This document shows positions 1 to 7,565 of a stretch of DNA of 13,906 nucleotides, one piece after another. The notes beneath the pieces are model-generated. The model saw nothing but the letters and a program-made list of their open reading frames with translations, did no database searches and was not told the DNA's origin. Within the stretch, counting starts at the first letter, position 1. Each line of letters opens with the position of its first letter. The stretch is from Clostridia bacterium (GTDB lineage Bacteria; Bacillota; Clostridia; Christensenellales; CAG-314): positions 1-13,906 of the forward strand of contig JAQUSX010000005.1 of NCBI GenBank assembly GCA_028710055.1. The letters run 5' to 3'. The position numbers and the translations under genes were made by a program.

Positions 1-22
1 TATTTTTTCTAAAGAGGTATTT

Positions 23-385
23 ATGTCATTTGTTTTAGTGGGGATAGGCGGAGCCATCGGCGCAGTTTGCCGATATGGGATTGGATTAATTTCGGCGGAA
101 TGGAATTTCCCGATAAAAACGCTTTTGATTAACTTCATTGGTTCTTTTTTGATAGGACTGTTTGCGGGGCTTTTTGAGCGCGTGAATGTTTCGCATAACA
201 CAAAACTTTTTACGCAAGTAGGTTTATGCGGAGGGTTCACGACTTTTTCAGCTTTTTCTCTTGAAAATCTTACGATGATTGAGAACAAGGAATACGGCAA
301 AGCGTCTTTGTATATTTTTATCAGCGTAATTAGCTGCATATTAGGCGTTTGGTTGGGCAAATCTTTATCCAAAGTTTTCGCTTAA
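23..385 (+). CDS. crcB: Fluoride ion channel CrcB/Fluc
   Basis: A 120-residue protein of the CrcB/Fluc family, small membrane proteins that work as dual-topology dimers and let fluoride leave the cell. Seen here: four hydrophobic stretches (about residues 2-22, 31-51, 62-83 and 95-116), the early GxxGAxxRY-type motif (GGAIGAVCRY, 9-18), the conserved Asn37 with GS at 40-41, and the family signature GLCGGFTTFSAFS (67-79), whose Phe75 and Phe78 probably form the pore phenylalanine box. Length is normal for the family. The ATG is preceded by AAAGAGGT at 4-base spacing. It is the only plus-strand gene here and converges on rplQ. Only 22 bases lie upstream, so any fluoride riboswitch or partner crcB gene would be outside the window. 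The family call is secure; transport activity is inferred. Confidence 0.95.
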   Translation: MSFVLVGIGGAIGAVCRYGIGLISAEWNFPIKTLLINFIGSFLIGLFAGLFERVNVSHNTKLFTQVGLCGGFTTFSAFSLENLTMIENKEYGKASLYIFISVISCILGVWLGKSLSKVFA

Positions 386-552
386 AAAATCAAAAATTAA
401 AGAGAGAAAATCCTACAACAAAATGTGATTTCATTACGCTAATGTGTTTCTGAACGTCGAAAAATATCTGGTGGAAAATAAAATACAAAACCTTTGCTGG
501 AATATAGCTTAACCAAAATAAATCACAACAACAAAAATCCGCAATAAAAAAA
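386..552. other. AT-rich intergenic spacer between crcB and the rplQ terminator
   Basis: About 165 bases between the crcB stop and the terminator stem. I see no ribosome-binding site followed by a usable open frame, no RNA gene and no repeat. The longest short frame (about 437-511, plus strand) lacks a credible start and resembles no family I recognise. Confidence 0.6.
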
Positions 553-577
553 CACCGATTTTTCGGTGCTTTTTATT
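546..577 (-). terminator. Rho-independent terminator after rplQ, probably bidirectional
   Basis: A perfect 6-bp stem, CACCGA (553-558) with TCGGTG (563-568), closes a TTTT loop. In the rplQ direction the stem is followed by seven T (complement of 546-552), a classic intrinsic terminator about 30 bases after the rplQ stop. In the crcB direction it is followed by CTTTTTATTG, so it can also end the convergent crcB transcript. It marks the 3' end of the ribosomal-protein cluster. Confidence 0.88.
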
Positions 578-599
578 GTTTTGAAATTTAAATTTTCGA

Positions 600-1109
600 T
601 TACAAAATTTGAATGATAGCCATTTCAGCAGCGTCGCCTCTTCTGGGTCCGATTTTGTAAATAGCCGTATAACCGCCGCGTTGACCTTTTTCTTTTGCGA
701 TTTTATCAAACTTAGGAGCGTATTCATTGAAAATCTTTTCAATCAAAGGATGTCTTACGTCAGACGTACGGATTTTGTACGCTGTGCGGGATTCCTTGTC
801 GCCCTTCGTTTCTTGCATATCGTATAAGTTGCTCATAAAAATTCTTCTTGCTGCAAGTTTTTTCGGTCCGTCGTTAAGAACTTCCACGTTGCTTTTCGCG
901 CCCTTCACGAATTTTGCTTTTTCGACTTTTACTGTGTCTTCATAAGTATTCATTGCGAGCGTGATATATTTTTCGGCAAGTTTTTGAACTTCTTTAGCGC
1001 GAGGATAAGTGGTTTCAAGTTTGCCGTTCCACAACAGATAAGAAACTTGGTTACGAAGCAACGCCATTCTTTGGTCTGTCGGTCTTGACAACTTTCTATG
1101 TGATGCCAT
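600..1109 (-). CDS. rplQ: 50S ribosomal protein L17 (long form with insertions)
   Basis: L17 is a large-subunit protein near the tunnel exit. The N-terminal part (SHRKLSRPTDQRMALLRNQ, residues 3-21, then TYPRAKEVQKLAEKYITLA, 34-52) and the C-terminal part (HPLIEKIFNEYAPKF, 120-134; GGYTAIYKIGPRRGDAAEMA, 145-164) are typical. At 169 residues it is roughly 45-55 longer than the usual 112-127. The extra sequence lies in the middle, around residues 56-84 and 95-117, on both sides of the conserved LAARR segment; from memory, similar long forms occur in some Clostridia. The ATG has AGGAGG 11 bases upstream, and that site overlaps the rpoA stop (TAGGAGG), so the two genes are probably coupled. It is the last gene of the cluster and is followed by a terminator. 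Confidence 0.97.
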   Translation of the reverse strand: MASHRKLSRPTDQRMALLRNQVSYLLWNGKLETTYPRAKEVQKLAEKYITLAMNTYEDTVKVEKAKFVKGAKSNVEVLNDGPKKLAARRIFMSNLYDMQETKGDKESRTAYKIRTSDVRHPLIEKIFNEYAPKFDKIAKEKGQRGGYTAIYKIGPRRGDAAEMAIIQIL

Positions 1110-1124
1110 TGTTGTTTATGCCTC

Positions 1125-2096
1125 CTATTCTTCCTTATTTTTGAGTGATAAGCCGTAGCTTTCGAGTTTGACGATAACTTCGTCTAATGATTTTTTGCCT
1201 AAATTTCTTACCTTTAACATATCGTCTTCGGTTCTTCTGGTCAAATCCTCGACGGTCTGAATGCCAGCGCGTTTTAGACAGTTGAACGAACGAACGGATA
1301 AATCCATATCGTCTATATTCATTTCCAAAACTTTCTGCTTGCTGTCGGACTTTGGATTAACCAAAATTTCCATTACACTGATGCTGCTGGACAAATCCAC
1401 AAACAACTTAATATAGTCTTCCAAAATCTTTGCGGCTAAGGATACGATTTCACGAGCGGCGAAAGCGCCGTTTGTTTCACATTCCAAAGTCAGTTTATCA
1501 AAGCCGATGCTTTGACCCACACGCGCGCTGTCAACGTTGTAATTGACTTTTTTTACGGGCGCATAGATGGAATCGATAGGAATAAAACCAATAGGATAGT
1601 TGATTTTTAATTCTTTGTTGATTTCTTTATTTTTGTCCGCCGAAACATATCCTCTGCCGCGCGCGACGTACAGTTCGCATACGAAATGACCGCCGTTGTC
1701 GATAGTGCAGATATGCAGTTCGGGGTTGAGTACTTCCACTTCCGCATCGGTGATAATGTCCGAAGCGTAAACGTCGCAAGGACCTACTTTGTCGATAGTA
1801 AGTACTTTTCTAAAATCTTTATCGATGTTGCTGGATTTGAGAGCAAGACTCTTGATGTTTAATATTATTTCAGTAACGTCTTCTTTTACGCCGTCAATGG
1901 TGGAAAATTCGTGTTGAACGCCGTCGATTTTGACACCGACTGCCGCAACTCCGGGGAGAGCGGAGAGCAATACTCTGCGCAACGAGTTTCCCAATGTAAT
2001 TCCAAAACCTCTTTCCAACGGTTCTACGACTATTTTCACAGCCGCGCCGTTCGCGGATTCTTCGACAGATATTCTAGGTTTTTCAATTTCCATCAT
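1125..2096 (-). CDS. rpoA: DNA-directed RNA polymerase subunit alpha
   Basis: The alpha subunit dimerises to start RNA polymerase assembly and contacts promoters and activators. With the start chosen here it has 323 residues. The N-terminal domain (about 1-235) shows [20 protein letters not shown] and [19 protein letters not shown]; the C-terminal domain (about 255-318) shows the DNA-binding motif [13 protein letters not shown], with Arg269 matching E. coli Arg265, and the helix-hairpin-helix [13 protein letters not shown]. The start is ambiguous: a TTG at 2102 gives 5-base spacing from AAGGAG, ATG at 2096 gives 11, and ATG at 2093 gives 14. I prefer 2096 because family members begin M(I/M)EIEKP. 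It sits between rpsD and rplQ as in most bacteria. Confidence 0.97.
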   Translation of the reverse strand: MMEIEKPRISVEESANGAAVKIVVEPLERGFGITLGNSLRRVLLSALPGVAAVGVKIDGVQHEFSTIDGVKEDVTEIILNIKSLALKSSNIDKDFRKVLTIDKVGPCDVYASDIITDAEVEVLNPELHICTIDNGGHFVCELYVARGRGYVSADKNKEINKELKINYPIGFIPIDSIYAPVKKVNYNVDSARVGQSIGFDKLTLECETNGAFAAREIVSLAAKILEDYIKLFVDLSSSISVMEILVNPKSDSKQKVLEMNIDDMDLSVRSFNCLKRAGIQTVEDLTRRTEDDMLKVRNLGKKSLDEVIVKLESYGLSLKNKEE

Positions 2097-2126
2097 AAGC
2101 AAACAATCTCCTTTTTAATTATTTTG

Positions 2127-2146
2127 AGGTTGATTTCGAGCAACCT
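2127..2146 (-). other. Short hairpin in the rpsD-rpoA spacer
   Basis: AGGTTG (2127-2132) and CAACCT (2141-2146) can form a 6-bp stem with an 8-base loop, about 7 bases upstream of the rpoA Shine-Dalgarno. No T tract follows, so it is not a terminator. It may be fortuitous or may affect transcript processing. Confidence 0.3.
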
Positions 2147-2170
2147 GGCTCAAATAAAAGAAGATACCGA

Positions 2171-2794
2171 TTACTTCGAGTACAACTCGACGATCATATG
2201 CTCTTGGATTGACAAATCAATATCTTCACGGGTAGGTTTGCTTAAAACTTTTCCCGTCAGTTTTGCCGGTTCAAATTCCAACCATTTAGGAAGGTTGCTG
2301 GCTTTCATTTCTTTAAGCTCAACATAGCTCGGCAAATCTCTTTTGTTTTCCTTAACGGAGATAACGTCGCCTGCGGATACTTGATAAGACGGAATATTAA
2401 CGACTTTTTCATTTACCGTAATATGTCCGTGATTTACCATTTGTCTGCATTGGCTGCGGCTTGCGCCCATTCCCATGCGGTAAATTACGTTGTCCAATCT
2501 TTCTTCAAGCATAACGAGCATATTCGTACCTGTTACGCCGCGCGAACGTTCTGCCATTTCGTAATATTTGCGGAATTGTTTTTCCTGTAAACCGTAAATT
2601 CTTTTTGCTTTTTGTTTTTCACGAAGCTGTAATCCATATTCTGTAACTTTCTTACGGCTGTCCCAATGTTGACCGGGAGTTTTGTTTCTGCGGGTCAGAG
2701 CGCATTTAGGACCGTAGCATCTGTCGCCTTTCAGGAACAACTTTGTTTTTTCGCGTCTGCAAAGTCTGCAATCGGCTTCTGTATATCTTGCCAT
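2171..2794 (-). CDS. rpsD: 30S ribosomal protein S4 (zinc-binding form)
   Basis: S4 nucleates 30S assembly by binding 16S rRNA and helps decoding accuracy. The protein has 207 residues. The N-terminus carries Cys9 and Cys12 (CRLC), Cys26 and Cys31, the spacing of the zinc-binding (C+) form; Bacillus subtilis S4 lacks these cysteines. The S4 RNA-binding domain lies at about 97-158 ([19 protein letters not shown] and [15 protein letters not shown]). The C-terminal [10 protein letters not shown] is typical. The ATG has AAGGAGG 10 bases upstream, whose first bases are the rpsK stop (TAAGGAGG). In many bacteria S4 represses its own operon; no known S4 target is recognisable here, though the leader before rpsM is a candidate place to look. 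Confidence 0.98.
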   Translation of the reverse strand: MARYTEADCRLCRREKTKLFLKGDRCYGPKCALTRRNKTPGQHWDSRKKVTEYGLQLREKQKAKRIYGLQEKQFRKYYEMAERSRGVTGTNMLVMLEERLDNVIYRMGMGASRSQCRQMVNHGHITVNEKVVNIPSYQVSAGDVISVKENKRDLPSYVELKEMKASNLPKWLEFEPAKLTGKVLSKPTREDIDLSIQEHMIVELYSK

Positions 2795-2809
2795 AATTTT
2801 TGTTCCTCC

Positions 2810-3199
2810 TTAAATTCTTCTGCGTTTTGGCGGACGGCAACCATTGTGAGGTATCGGGGATACGTCTTTAATCATAGTTACCTGCAAATCTGCCGTTTGT
2901 AAAGCTCTGATAGCCGCTTCACGACCTTGTCCCGGTCCTTTAACGTAAACTTCTACTGTTTTAAGACCGTATTCTTTTGCCGCTTTTGCAGCTGTTTCAG
3001 CAGCTTGTTGCGCAGCGAAAGCGGTGCTTTTTTTAGAGCCTCTGAATCCAAGGCTGCCCGAGCTTGACCAGCTCAAAGTGTTTCCGCTAAGGTCGGTAAT
3101 AGTTACTAAAGTATTATTGAAAGAGGCTTGAATATGAGCCGCGCCCTTATCGACTTTTCTGACGTCTCTTTTTTTCTTCGTTGCTTTTTTAACTGCCAT
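2810..3199 (-). CDS. rpsK: 30S ribosomal protein S11
   Basis: S11 sits on the 30S platform, next to the 3' region of 16S rRNA. The 129-residue protein is full length. Seen here: a lysine-rich start ([13 protein letters not shown]), [20 protein letters not shown] (20-39), the conserved [27 protein letters not shown] and the invariant [12 protein letters not shown] at the C-terminus. The ATG follows AAGGAGG at 10-base spacing, and that site starts with the stop codon of rpsM. Its place between rpsM and rpsD is the standard alpha-operon order. Confidence 0.98.
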   Translation of the reverse strand: MAVKKATKKKRDVRKVDKGAAHIQASFNNTLVTITDLSGNTLSWSSSGSLGFRGSKKSTAFAAQQAAETAAKAAKEYGLKTVEVYVKGPGQGREAAIRALQTADLQVTMIKDVSPIPHNGCRPPKRRRI

Positions 3200-3214
3200 A
3201 GTTGTCGAGCCTCC

Positions 3215-3592
3215 TTATTTAACCGCTTTCTTGCCATGAGAAACGGTACGTTTAGGACCTTTTCTCGTGCGAGCGTTTTGTTTTGACGATTGACCTCTTA
3301 CGGGCAAATTTTTTCTGTGACGAGTGCCGCGGTAAGAACCAATCTCCTTCATCATATTGATATTCGACGTGACTTCTCTTCTCAAATCACCTTCAACGTG
3401 AAGATTTTTTTCGATGTAATCACGCAGTTTTGATACGTCGTCTTCCGTCAAATCTTTGACGCGGGTATCGGGATTTACGCCTGTTTCTAATAAAATCTTG
3501 TCCGCTGTGGGCAGTCCAATTCCATAGATATAGGTCAAACCTATTTGAACGCGTTTTTCTCTTGGTAAATCAACACCAGAAATACGAGCCAT
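3215..3592 (-). CDS. rpsM: 30S ribosomal protein S13
   Basis: S13 lies in the 30S head, contacts the P-site tRNA and forms intersubunit bridges. The 125-residue protein shows [20 protein letters not shown] (2-21), [13 protein letters not shown], the middle helix segment and the C-terminal [19 protein letters not shown] followed by a basic tail that reaches tRNA. Length is normal. The ATG has AAGGAG about 10 bases upstream. Unlike nearly all neighbours it is preceded by a 121-base non-coding leader holding hairpins and a weak promoter-like sequence, so it may open a separately controlled unit. Confidence 0.98.
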   Translation of the reverse strand: MARISGVDLPREKRVQIGLTYIYGIGLPTADKILLETGVNPDTRVKDLTEDDVSKLRDYIEKNLHVEGDLRREVTSNINMMKEIGSYRGTRHRKNLPVRGQSSKQNARTRKGPKRTVSHGKKAVK

Positions 3593-3627
3593 TTAAAAAA
3601 TTCTCCTTATTTTCTTATCTAATAAAA

Positions 3628-3656
3628 ATTGTAATATTTATATTAACGCGCCAAAA
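3628..3656 (-). promoter_or_regulatory. Possible weak sigma-70-type promoter before rpsM
   Basis: On the minus strand TACAAT (complement of 3628-3633) could be a -10 box. TTTTGG at 17-base spacing or TTGGCG at 15-base spacing could be a poor -35 box. The region is AT-rich, which favours chance matches. It lies about 35 bases before the rpsM start codon, in the only sizeable gap within the cluster. Confidence 0.25.
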
Positions 3657-3689
3657 TCTATGGCGAAATTTGGAATGAATGCCATAGAT
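3649..3689 (-). promoter_or_regulatory. Two mutually exclusive hairpins in the rpsM leader
   Basis: A perfect 9-bp inverted repeat pairs 3656-3664 (ATCTATGGC) with 3681-3689 (GCCATAGAT) around a 16-base loop. A second stem pairs 3649-3653 (CGCCA) with 3661-3665 (TGGCG) around a 7-base loop. Both use bases 3661-3664, so they cannot form together. Only four T follow the first stem in the transcribed direction, so it is at best a weak terminator. The arrangement resembles an attenuator or a ribosomal-protein binding leader, but function is inferred from structure only. Confidence 0.4.
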
Positions 3690-3713
3690 AATAAACGCAT
3701 TTTATTTTTTACT

Positions 3714-3830
3714 TTAACCTTGTCTTTGTTTGTGGTTGGCGTTTTTAGAGCAAATTACCATAACTCTGCCGTGTCTTTTGATAACTTTGCATTTGTCGCA
3801 CATTGGTTTTACAGACGGTCTGACTTTCAT
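3714..3830 (-). CDS. rpmJ: 50S ribosomal protein L36 (zinc-binding form)
   Basis: A 38-codon gene found by reading the minus strand between infA and rpsM. The protein starts [20 protein letters not shown] and ends NHKQRQG, an unmistakable L36. Cys11, Cys14, Cys27 and His33 form the zinc site of the C+ type. L36 is the smallest 50S protein and stabilises rRNA contacts near the factor-binding side. The ATG is preceded by AAGGAG at 8-base spacing, 27 bases after the infA stop. Order infA-rpmJ-rpsM is standard for Bacillota. Confidence 0.97.
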   Translation of the reverse strand: MKVRPSVKPMCDKCKVIKRHGRVMVICSKNANHKQRQG

Positions 3831-3857
3831 TTTTTTTCTCCTTAAAATTTTTGTATT

Positions 3858-4097
3858 TTATTTAGGCGGCAATGATTTTCCTTTGCTGCGCCACACGATT
3901 CTTCCTTTGGTCAAATCGTACGGACTCATTTCGACCTTTACACTGTCACCCTGCAATATGGTAATATAATGCATTCTCAACTTGCCCGAAATATAGCAGG
4001 TAATAACGTGTCCGTTTGTTAACTTTACTATGAATGTAGCGTTTCGAAGAGATTCGATAACAGTACCTTCAACTTCAATTACATCGTCTTTCGACAT
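3858..4097 (-). CDS. infA: Translation initiation factor IF-1
   Basis: IF-1 occupies the 30S A site during initiation and helps IF-2 and IF-3. The protein is a single S1-like OB fold: [20 protein letters not shown] (3-22), [20 protein letters not shown] and [20 protein letters not shown]. At 79 residues it is about seven longer than the common 72 because of a C-terminal tail (SKGKSLPPK). The start ATG overlaps the stop of the KOW gene (TAATG), with GGAGGT 6 bases upstream, so its translation is probably coupled to that gene. Confidence 0.97.
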   Translation of the reverse strand: MSKDDVIEVEGTVIESLRNATFIVKLTNGHVITCYISGKLRMHYITILQGDSVKVEMSPYDLTKGRIVWRSKGKSLPPK

Positions 4098-4375
4098 TAA
4101 TTACCTCCGTTTTCATTAAATGCTCTTAGCGCGCTACCAAGCTCGCTGTCAAAGACTTTTTTATTTTCCAGCAGTTTTTGAGCTATGTTTGTGAGTATTA
4201 TACCGTTGCTCTTAACGTGCTTAATATTTTTCTTTTTGGGATGAGCCAGCTTTCTTGACTTTCCGTCGCATATCCATACGTACGTTTCGTCCATTGCTAC
4301 TATCATGTAATAATTACCGCTATCCCTGCCTTTTTTGGAGTAAACCACACAACCTATTTGTAATCGGTCATCCAT
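4097..4375 (-). CDS. KOW-domain RNA-binding protein, L14e-like
   Basis: A 92-residue protein in the slot between map and infA where many Bacillota carry a small KOW-domain protein related to eukaryotic/archaeal ribosomal protein L14e. The KOW segment is at about 5-40: [20 protein letters not shown] (5-24), then [19 protein letters not shown]. The rest is basic ([13 protein letters not shown], 45-57) and then a short helical stretch. The fold predicts RNA binding, perhaps to rRNA or a ribosome-assembly intermediate; no function is established that I can name. GGGAG lies 8 bases before the ATG, and its stop overlaps the infA start. Its location among translation genes supports a translation-linked role, which remains an inference. 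Confidence 0.8.
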   Translation of the reverse strand: MDDRLQIGCVVYSKKGRDSGNYYMIVAMDETYVWICDGKSRKLAHPKKKNIKHVKSNGIILTNIAQKLLENKKVFDSELGSALRAFNENGGN

Positions 4376-4393
4376 TTTATTTGCTCCCTTAAT

Positions 4394-5140
4394 TTATAAT
4401 GACAAAATGTCATATCCGTCCGCCGTAACGGCGACCGTGTTTTCATAATGAGCCGAAACCGAACCGTCTTGCGTGCGTACTGTCCAACCGTCCGCGTCAA
4501 AAATGATTTTGTGCGTTCCCATATTTATCATAGGTTCCACCGCAATAACCATTCCTTCTTCAAGACGTATTCCGCGTCCCGCGACTCCAAAATTCGGAAC
4601 GTCGGGCGACTCGTGCATTTCTCTGCCGATACCATGACCGACCATTTCACGCACTACCCCGTATCCGAAACTTTCGGCGTACTTTTGAACCGCTTGACCT
4701 ATATCGCCGAGTCTTGCCGAAGGTCTTACTACTTTCATCGCTTCAAAAAAGCATTGTTTCGTAACGTCGATAAGTTGCTGACGGTACTTGTCGATTTTTC
4801 CCACGCCTACCGTTCTTGCCGCGTCTCCGTGCCATCCGTCCAAGACAGCCCCTACGTCAAAGCTCACTATGTCGCCTTCGCGCAAATACGTTTTGCGGTT
4901 AGGAATACCGTGAACGACTACGTCGTTAATGGAGATGCAAACGCTCGCAGGATATCCGTGATAATGTAAAAACGACGGTTTTGCTCCTTGCGAAGTAATG
5001 TATTCGTACGCTTTTCTGTCAAGCTCATACGCGCAGACGCCCTCTTTTGCGCTTTCACGAAGCATTTCTAGGGTATCCCGCACGATACGGTTTGATTTTC
5101 TCATAAGCTCTATTTGAGAAGGACTTTTGATAGTAATCAT
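4394..5140 (-). CDS. map: Methionine aminopeptidase, type I
   Basis: Removes the initiator methionine from new proteins after deformylation; cytosolic, acting at the ribosome exit. The 248-residue length fits the type I form without extensions. All five dimetal ligands are visible: Asp95 (VSFDVGA), Asp106 (GWHGDAART), His169 (MVGHGIG), Glu202 (AVEPM) and Glu233 (HYENTV). The substrate-site His77 (VVHGIPN) is present. Its ATG overlaps the adk stop (ATGA), so the two are translationally coupled; GAGG lies about 10 bases upstream. Location between adk and infA is the usual Bacillota order. Confidence 0.98.
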   Translation of the reverse strand: MITIKSPSQIELMRKSNRIVRDTLEMLRESAKEGVCAYELDRKAYEYITSQGAKPSFLHYHGYPASVCISINDVVVHGIPNRKTYLREGDIVSFDVGAVLDGWHGDAARTVGVGKIDKYRQQLIDVTKQCFFEAMKVVRPSARLGDIGQAVQKYAESFGYGVVREMVGHGIGREMHESPDVPNFGVAGRGIRLEEGMVIAVEPMINMGTHKIIFDADGWTVRTQDGSVSAHYENTVAVTADGYDILSL

Positions 5141-5760
5141 TTTTTGATAGCCTCGATAATTGCCTTGTAAACCTTGTCGGGTTCGTTATCGGCATTAATA
5201 TTTACTAGTTTGCCTTGCTTTGCGTAGTACTGTACCAAAGGTCTCGTCTTTTCCTCGTACATTTCGAGCCTTTCCAAAACCGCTTCCAAAGTGTCGTCGG
5301 TTCTGATATAAAGCTCGCCTCCGCATTTTGCGCAAACTATCTCGCCGCCGATTTCGTGAATGTTAAACATCGTCCCGCATGTTTTGCATGTGCGTCTGCC
5401 CGTCGTACGGGCGATAACTATTTCGTTTTCAACGTCCAAATTGATTACGTAATCAATTTTATGCAGACTGTCCAAAGCGACCGCTTGAGGCAATGAACGG
5501 GGAAAACCGTCCAACACAAAACCTTTTTTACAGTCGGGTTCGATCAGCCTTTCGTGTACAATCTGTATTGTTATATCGTCGGGGACTAAACGTCCTTCAG
5601 ATATAATATCTTTTACCTTTATTCCCAAAGGGGTATTTTCACGCATATTCTTGCGGAAAATTTCCCCTGTGGAAATGTGCGGTACTTTAAGATATTCTAC
5701 AATTTTTTTCGCTTGAGTGCCCTTGCCTGAGCCAGGTGCCCCTAGCATTATGAGTTTCAT
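5137..5760 (-). CDS. adk: Adenylate kinase with zinc-binding lid
   Basis: Catalyses ATP + AMP to 2 ADP and keeps the adenylate pool balanced; cytosolic. The 207-residue protein shows the P-loop GAPGSGKGT (7-15), the AMP-binding TGEIFR region (31-36), the DGFPR motif (84-88), and a lid beginning at TGRRTC (about 120). The lid holds Cys125, Cys128, Cys143 and Cys146, the four-cysteine zinc site common in Gram-positive enzymes. It is slightly shorter than the usual 214-217. The ATG overlaps the secY stop (ATGA); the upstream AAAGG is weak, so initiation likely depends on coupling to secY. Confidence 0.98.
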   Translation of the reverse strand: MKLIMLGAPGSGKGTQAKKIVEYLKVPHISTGEIFRKNMRENTPLGIKVKDIISEGRLVPDDITIQIVHERLIEPDCKKGFVLDGFPRSLPQAVALDSLHKIDYVINLDVENEIVIARTTGRRTCKTCGTMFNIHEIGGEIVCAKCGGELYIRTDDTLEAVLERLEMYEEKTRPLVQYYAKQGKLVNINADNEPDKVYKAIIEAIKK

Positions 5761-7109
5761 TTTAAAAAGCCTTTATAATGACGCATCATAATCTGATTTT
5801 CGAGCGATTTGTTAAATTCCAGCGCGACAGAAACTACGATCAACATACCTGTTGAAGAAAATGCGTTCAGTAACGAGCTGTTTGAAGTGACAATGCCGAA
5901 AATCAAAGACGGTACTAAGGCGATAACTGCCAAGAATACCGCGCCCCAGAGAGTAATACGCGCAACCACTCTTTGGAGATACTCGCTTGTTTCACGTCCC
6001 GGACGAATACCGGGGATAAATCCGCCGTTTTGCTGCAGGTTTTTGCTTATCTCTATTGGGTTGAATGAAATCTGAGAATAGAAGTATGCAAACCCAAAGA
6101 TAAATACTGCAAGGAAAACGGTATATACTAATGTGCCTACCCAGTCGCTTGCGCTGCCTGTCGACGTGCTTGTCATATAAGTAAGCCACCAGGTTGTAAA
6201 CGGGGTGTCAGGCCAAAATGTTTGGAAAAGCATTGACGGGAAAGACAGTATAGCGAACGCGAAAATCAAAGGCAAAACGCCTGACGCATTTACGCGTACG
6301 GGTATATAAGTCGATTGTCCGCCGTACATTTTGTTACCTTTTATCTGTTTAGCGTATTGGATTTTGACACGTCTTTCCGCGCCGTCTACCCAAACGATAA
6401 AAGCGAATATGAAGATAACGATAAGGATAAATCCGATAACTTCCCAACCGCCGCCTGTTGTCCAACCGCTTGTAGCAACGTTGCCGAAAACGGAAAGAAT
6501 GCTTGTGCCTGCTGTTGACAAGATACCTACGAAGATAAGCATTGAGATACCGTTGCTTACGCCGTATTCTGTAATACGTTCGCCTATCCACATGGTAAGC
6601 ATACTGCCTGCTACCAATAAAATCGTAGAAAAGCTGAATACTACCCATTTAGGAAGAGCTATATTTGCGCCGATCATATTTACGTCAATAAACTGAGCGG
6701 TAGAAGTGCTGGCGTTATCAAAAGTAACCATAACCGCGATAGCGTTAACTATAGCTAAACCCAAAGTTACGTAACGCGTGATTTTTTCAATCTTTTTCTT
6801 TCCTTCATCGCCTTCCTTGCTCATTCTTTCCAAAGCGGGAATAGCGTAAGCAAGTAACTGCATAATAATGGATGCATTAATATAGGGGCTGATACCAACC
6901 GCGAACAATGTGCCGTTCGATAATGCCGAACCTGTAATGGCGTTCATAATCGAGAATAATGTTCCTTCGCCAAACGAGATAACATCGATGTTGATACCCG
7001 GAACAGGAATGAAGCAACCCAGTCTGTAAATAAATACGAGTAGGATTGTCAACAAAATCTTGTTTCGTACTTCCTTTACCTTAAAGGCATTTCTAAACGT
7101 TTCAATCAT
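5757..7109 (-). CDS. secY: Preprotein translocase channel subunit SecY
   Basis: SecY forms the membrane channel of the SecYEG translocon. The 450-residue protein has ten hydrophobic segments and the family motifs: PVPGINID near TM1 (35-42), GISPYINASIIMQLL (72-86), the conserved GERITEYGVSNGISMLIF (176-193), and the SecA/ribosome-binding cytosolic loop with GFIPGIRPGRET (363-374). It ends with the typical MMRHYKGF. Its ATG overlaps the rplO stop (TAATG), with GAGGT 9 bases upstream, and its stop overlaps the adk start. The position at the end of the spc block is universal in bacteria. The periplasmic segment after TM7 (about 300-322) is rich in Thr/Ser and fairly divergent. Confidence 0.98.
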   Translation of the reverse strand: MIETFRNAFKVKEVRNKILLTILLVFIYRLGCFIPVPGINIDVISFGEGTLFSIMNAITGSALSNGTLFAVGISPYINASIIMQLLAYAIPALERMSKEGDEGKKKIEKITRYVTLGLAIVNAIAVMVTFDNASTSTAQFIDVNMIGANIALPKWVVFSFSTILLVAGSMLTMWIGERITEYGVSNGISMLIFVGILSTAGTSILSVFGNVATSGWTTGGGWEVIGFILIVIFIFAFIVWVDGAERRVKIQYAKQIKGNKMYGGQSTYIPVRVNASGVLPLIFAFAILSFPSMLFQTFWPDTPFTTWWLTYMTSTSTGSASDWVGTLVYTVFLAVFIFGFAYFYSQISFNPIEISKNLQQNGGFIPGIRPGRETSEYLQRVVARITLWGAVFLAVIALVPSLIFGIVTSNSSLLNAFSSTGMLIVVSVALEFNKSLENQIMMRHYKGFLK

Positions 7110-7555
7110 TATTTAATTACCTCTATCGTTCCGCCCGCAGCTTGAATTGCTTTTTGGGCAGCGTCGGAGAATTTATGCGCTTTTACCGTAAGTTTTTTAG
7201 TAAGAGTTCCTTTTGCCAAAACCTTAATTCCTACGCCGTGTTTAACGTTTACAATGCCAGCGTCGTTAAGTATTTCTGGGGTAACGATAGCGCCGTCTTC
7301 AAAGTTGTTAAGTTGTTCCAAATTTACGATATCGTAAATAAGTGAAAAGTTATTGTTAAAACCGTGTTTAGGAGTACGTCTAGCCAACGTTGTTTGTCCG
7401 CCTTCAAAACCGGGACGAACGCCGCCGCCGCTACGAGCCCATTGACCTTTGTGACCTTTACCGCTGGTCTTGCCCAAACCTGAGCCTATTCCGCGACCGA
7501 GTCTTTTCGCGAGCGTTTTTGAGCCTTCCGCAGGTTTAATTGTGTGTATTCTCAT
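7109..7555 (-). CDS. rplO: 50S ribosomal protein L15
   Basis: L15 is a late-assembly 50S protein whose long N-terminal arm penetrates 23S rRNA. The start was set at the ATG giving [13 protein letters not shown], 148 residues, because AGGAGG lies 6 bases upstream and family members begin this way; the frame is open for 11 more codons upstream, but those overlap rpmD without a fitting site. Visible: the glycine-rich arm [38 protein letters not shown] and PKHGFNN, then the globular C-terminal domain. Its Shine-Dalgarno includes the rpmD stop (TAGGAGG), and its own stop overlaps the secY start. Confidence 0.97.
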   Translation of the reverse strand: MRIHTIKPAEGSKTLAKRLGRGIGSGLGKTSGKGHKGQWARSGGGVRPGFEGGQTTLARRTPKHGFNNNFSLIYDIVNLEQLNNFEDGAIVTPEILNDAGIVNVKHGVGIKVLAKGTLTKKLTVKAHKFSDAAQKAIQAAGGTIEVIK

Positions 7556-7565
7556 AATTCGCCTC

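Noticed and set aside
437..511. Short plus-strand frame in the crcB-rplQ spacer that might be a gene remnant
   Set aside because: Only about 25 codons, no credible start, and no family resemblance that I can defend.
509..742. A 77-codon minus-strand frame overlapping the end of rplQ and its terminator
   Set aside because: It runs through the terminator stem and overlaps rplQ in another frame, with no ribosome-binding site.
3656..3689. The 9-bp hairpin before rpsM as an intrinsic terminator after rpmJ
   Set aside because: The stem is AT-rich with a 16-base loop and is followed by only four T, so it is listed as a possible regulatory structure instead.
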